Assembly (NCBI GenBank): GCA_029557025.1 | Contig: JAKPRU010000707.1 | Span: forward strand, 1-13,543 | DNA: 13,543 nt | Direction: 5' to 3' | Origin: Candidatus Omnitrophota bacterium | GTDB lineage: Bacteria; Hinthialibacterota; Hinthialibacteria; Hinthialibacterales; JAKPRU01 | Program-made: the position numbers and the translations under genes | Notes under the pieces: model-generated | Databases searched by the model: none | Seen by the model: the letters and a program-made list of their open reading frames with translations, nothing else | What the model was told of the DNA's origin: nothing | In this document: positions 12,360 to 13,543 of the stretch, in pieces | Position numbering within the stretch: the first letter of the stretch is position 1 | Layout: the number at the start of each line of letters is the position of its first letter

Positions 12360-13154
12360 TCAGTCTTCTTTCTCGCCTTCTTTCGCTTCCTCCCACAGGC
12401 GATCCATTTCCTGGAGAGTCGATCCTTCTAATGTCCCGCCCTGTTCTTTGATTTTCTGTTCGATGTAATGGAAGCGGGAGGAGAACTTATCGACTGTCAT
12501 GGCGGCGCACTGTTCCGCGTCAATCTCCAGGAAACGGCAGATATTCACCAGCGCGAAGAAGAGATCACCCAGTTCCGATTGGACGGCTTTTCGATTGTTC
12601 TGTCGATAAGCCTGCCGGAATTCGCGCCACTCTTCTTCGAACTTGTCCAGGACTTCCTCGAAATGTTCCCAGTCGAAACCCACATAAGCCGCCCGGTCCT
12701 GCATCCGCTGCGCCCGCATGAGTGCGGGAAGGGTCTTGGGGATACCCTCCAGGATGGACTTTCGGTCCTCTTTTTCGTTCTGTTTATCGCTCTCCCAGCG
12801 TCTCAGGACATCTTCGGCGGTCTCCGCGGTGGCATCTCCAAACACATGCGGATGACGACGCCGCATCTTGGCGCAGATTTTGTCCAGGACATCCGAGATC
12901 GTGAACCGCTTCTCTTCCGAGGCAATCTGGGCGTGAAACACGATCTGAAGCATCACATCCCCCAACTCTTCCGCCATGGACTCGTCATCCTTTGCAGCCA
13001 CCGCCTCGGAGAACTCGTAAGATTCCTCAATCAGGTATTTCACCAGCGATTCATGGGTCTGTTTGAGGTCCCAGGGGCAGCCGCGTTCCCCTCTCAGACG
13101 CTCCATGATTCTCAGAAGTTCGACAAACTTGTCGGCGGGGTATGAATCTTTCAT
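12360..13154 (-). CDS. mazG: Nucleoside triphosphate pyrophosphohydrolase MazG
   Basis: MazG hydrolyses (d)NTPs to the monophosphate and pyrophosphate, cleaning the nucleotide pool. The 264-residue length is that of the two-domain type. The N-terminal domain has ERGCPWDLKQTH (23-34) and KYLIEESYEFSEAV (39-52), then EELGDVMLQIVFHAQ (62-76), giving the EExxE...ExxxD metal set (E43, E44, E47, E62, D66), and RRRHPHVFGD (98-107). The second domain repeats the plan: FEEEWREFRQAY (172-183) and ELGDLFFALVNICRFL (194-209). Both domains look intact. The ATG at 13154 has AGAGG six bases upstream; a TTG nine codons further up is less likely. It is divergent from the exported protein at 13217. Confidence 0.94.
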   Translation of the reverse strand: MKDSYPADKFVELLRIMERLRGERGCPWDLKQTHESLVKYLIEESYEFSEAVAAKDDESMAEELGDVMLQIVFHAQIASEEKRFTISDVLDKICAKMRRRHPHVFGDATAETAEDVLRRWESDKQNEKEDRKSILEGIPKTLPALMRAQRMQDRAAYVGFDWEHFEEVLDKFEEEWREFRQAYRQNNRKAVQSELGDLFFALVNICRFLEIDAEQCAAMTVDKFSSRFHYIEQKIKEQGGTLEGSTLQEMDRLWEEAKEGEKED

Positions 13155-13216
13155 TGAAAACCTCTCAAGGTGGGGTAACAATTCTTCGAAACTATAGGAT
13201 GCGCGGAAGTCCCGCT

Positions 13217-13543
13217 ATGGCAGGTCGTTTCTCAATGCGAATAGTCTTCAACACGGTTGAACGAGCAGTCCCGATCCTCGCCGCAATTATTGTGGCGGGT
13301 TTGTGCGTTTATGCGCACGCCGATGAGATCACGCTGATAGACGGGACAAAACAGACGACAGACAAAATCGTCGGCCTTCGAGGGCGAGAACTGATTACGC
13401 TCCCGAATGGACAGGCGGGAAACGAGGTTCGCATTGCCGTATCCAAAGTGACTGCTTTTCAGATCGATGCTCCTCCCCAGGCCCGGCTGTCGGCCACGAA
13501 CGCCGATGCCGAATTGCTTCGCTGGGACCCGGCGGAATCATCC
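13217..13543 (+). CDS. N-terminal part of an exported protein of unknown function (cut by window edge)
   Basis: The ATG at 13217 has GGAAG seven bases upstream (13205-13209). ATGs at 13199 and 13235 are alternatives. Residues 1-37 form a signal peptide: MAGRFSMRIVFN with arginines, a hydrophobic core (VPILAAIIVAGLCVYA) and a likely cleavage site near AHA-DE (residues 34-36). After cleavage there are short strands: ITLIDGTK, IVGLRGRELITLPNG, VRIAVSKVTAFQID. This pattern, a small beta unit with I-x-L-x-D-G followed by a statement of V-x-x-I at about 20-residue intervals, is common in secreted proteins of environmental bacteria that carry no named domain. The reading is open for 109 codons to the edge. 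Function unknown. Confidence 0.7.
   Translation, partial: MAGRFSMRIVFNTVERAVPILAAIIVAGLCVYAHADEITLIDGTKQTTDKIVGLRGRELITLPNGQAGNEVRIAVSKVTAFQIDAPPQARLSATNADAELLRWDPAESS

Overview
The window looks like a chromosomal, housekeeping-rich piece of an uncultured Gram-negative-type bacterium of moderate-to-high GC. The evidence is AcpS, ZapA, isoleucyl-tRNA synthetase, MazG and a PilZ-like protein, plus several large membrane proteins that resemble polyprenyl-phosphate-linked sugar handling. I cannot assign a phylum from sequence alone. The GC-rich intergenic repeats and the unusual IleRS suggest a little-studied lineage rather than a model proteobacterium, but that is inference. I see no phage genes, transposase, CRISPR array, tRNA or rRNA.

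Layout, left to right. Positions 1-146 hold the start of a leftward membrane-protein gene, cut by the window edge. acpS (235-621) runs rightward from it. A leftward five-gene cluster follows (read from 4809 down to 666): a short ZapB-like coiled-coil protein, zapA, a GT4 glycosyltransferase, a class I methyltransferase joined by an ATGA stop/start overlap, and a GT39/ArnT-like membrane glycosyltransferase whose start overlaps the methyltransferase by 68 bases. Bases 4810-5354 are non-coding. They hold a candidate promoter for the leftward cluster, an imperfect palindromic repeat, a GC-rich block with small stem-loops, and an AT-rich leader for the next gene.

Rightward from 5355 are a YfhO-like membrane protein and, overlapping its end by 17 bases, a 149-residue protein that looks like an ImmA/IrrE-type peptidase fold with a broken HExxH motif. 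This pair meets the leftward ileS gene tail to tail with only two bases between stops. IleRS carries a swapped HIGH motif (G-V-H-H) and a diverged KMSKS motif (M-H-K-S-W). Upstream of ileS, 11370-11884 contains a rightward sigma70-like promoter with a perfect 7-3-7 inverted repeat over its -10, and a possible 43-codon gene that stays open past an amber stop. A PilZ-like gene, a palindromic repeat, leftward mazG and the start of a rightward exported protein complete the window.

How they may work together: the glycosyltransferase/methyltransferase cluster and the YfhO protein plausibly belong to surface glycan or glycolipid assembly, co-located with division proteins. The other genes are unlinked housekeeping functions. 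The most interesting items are the GXHH IleRS (possible natural mupirocin resistance), the pseudo-peptidase partner of YfhO, an intergenic-type repeat read in frame inside the YfhO gene, and the shared TTGTGRAACAA palindromes upstream of two transcription units.
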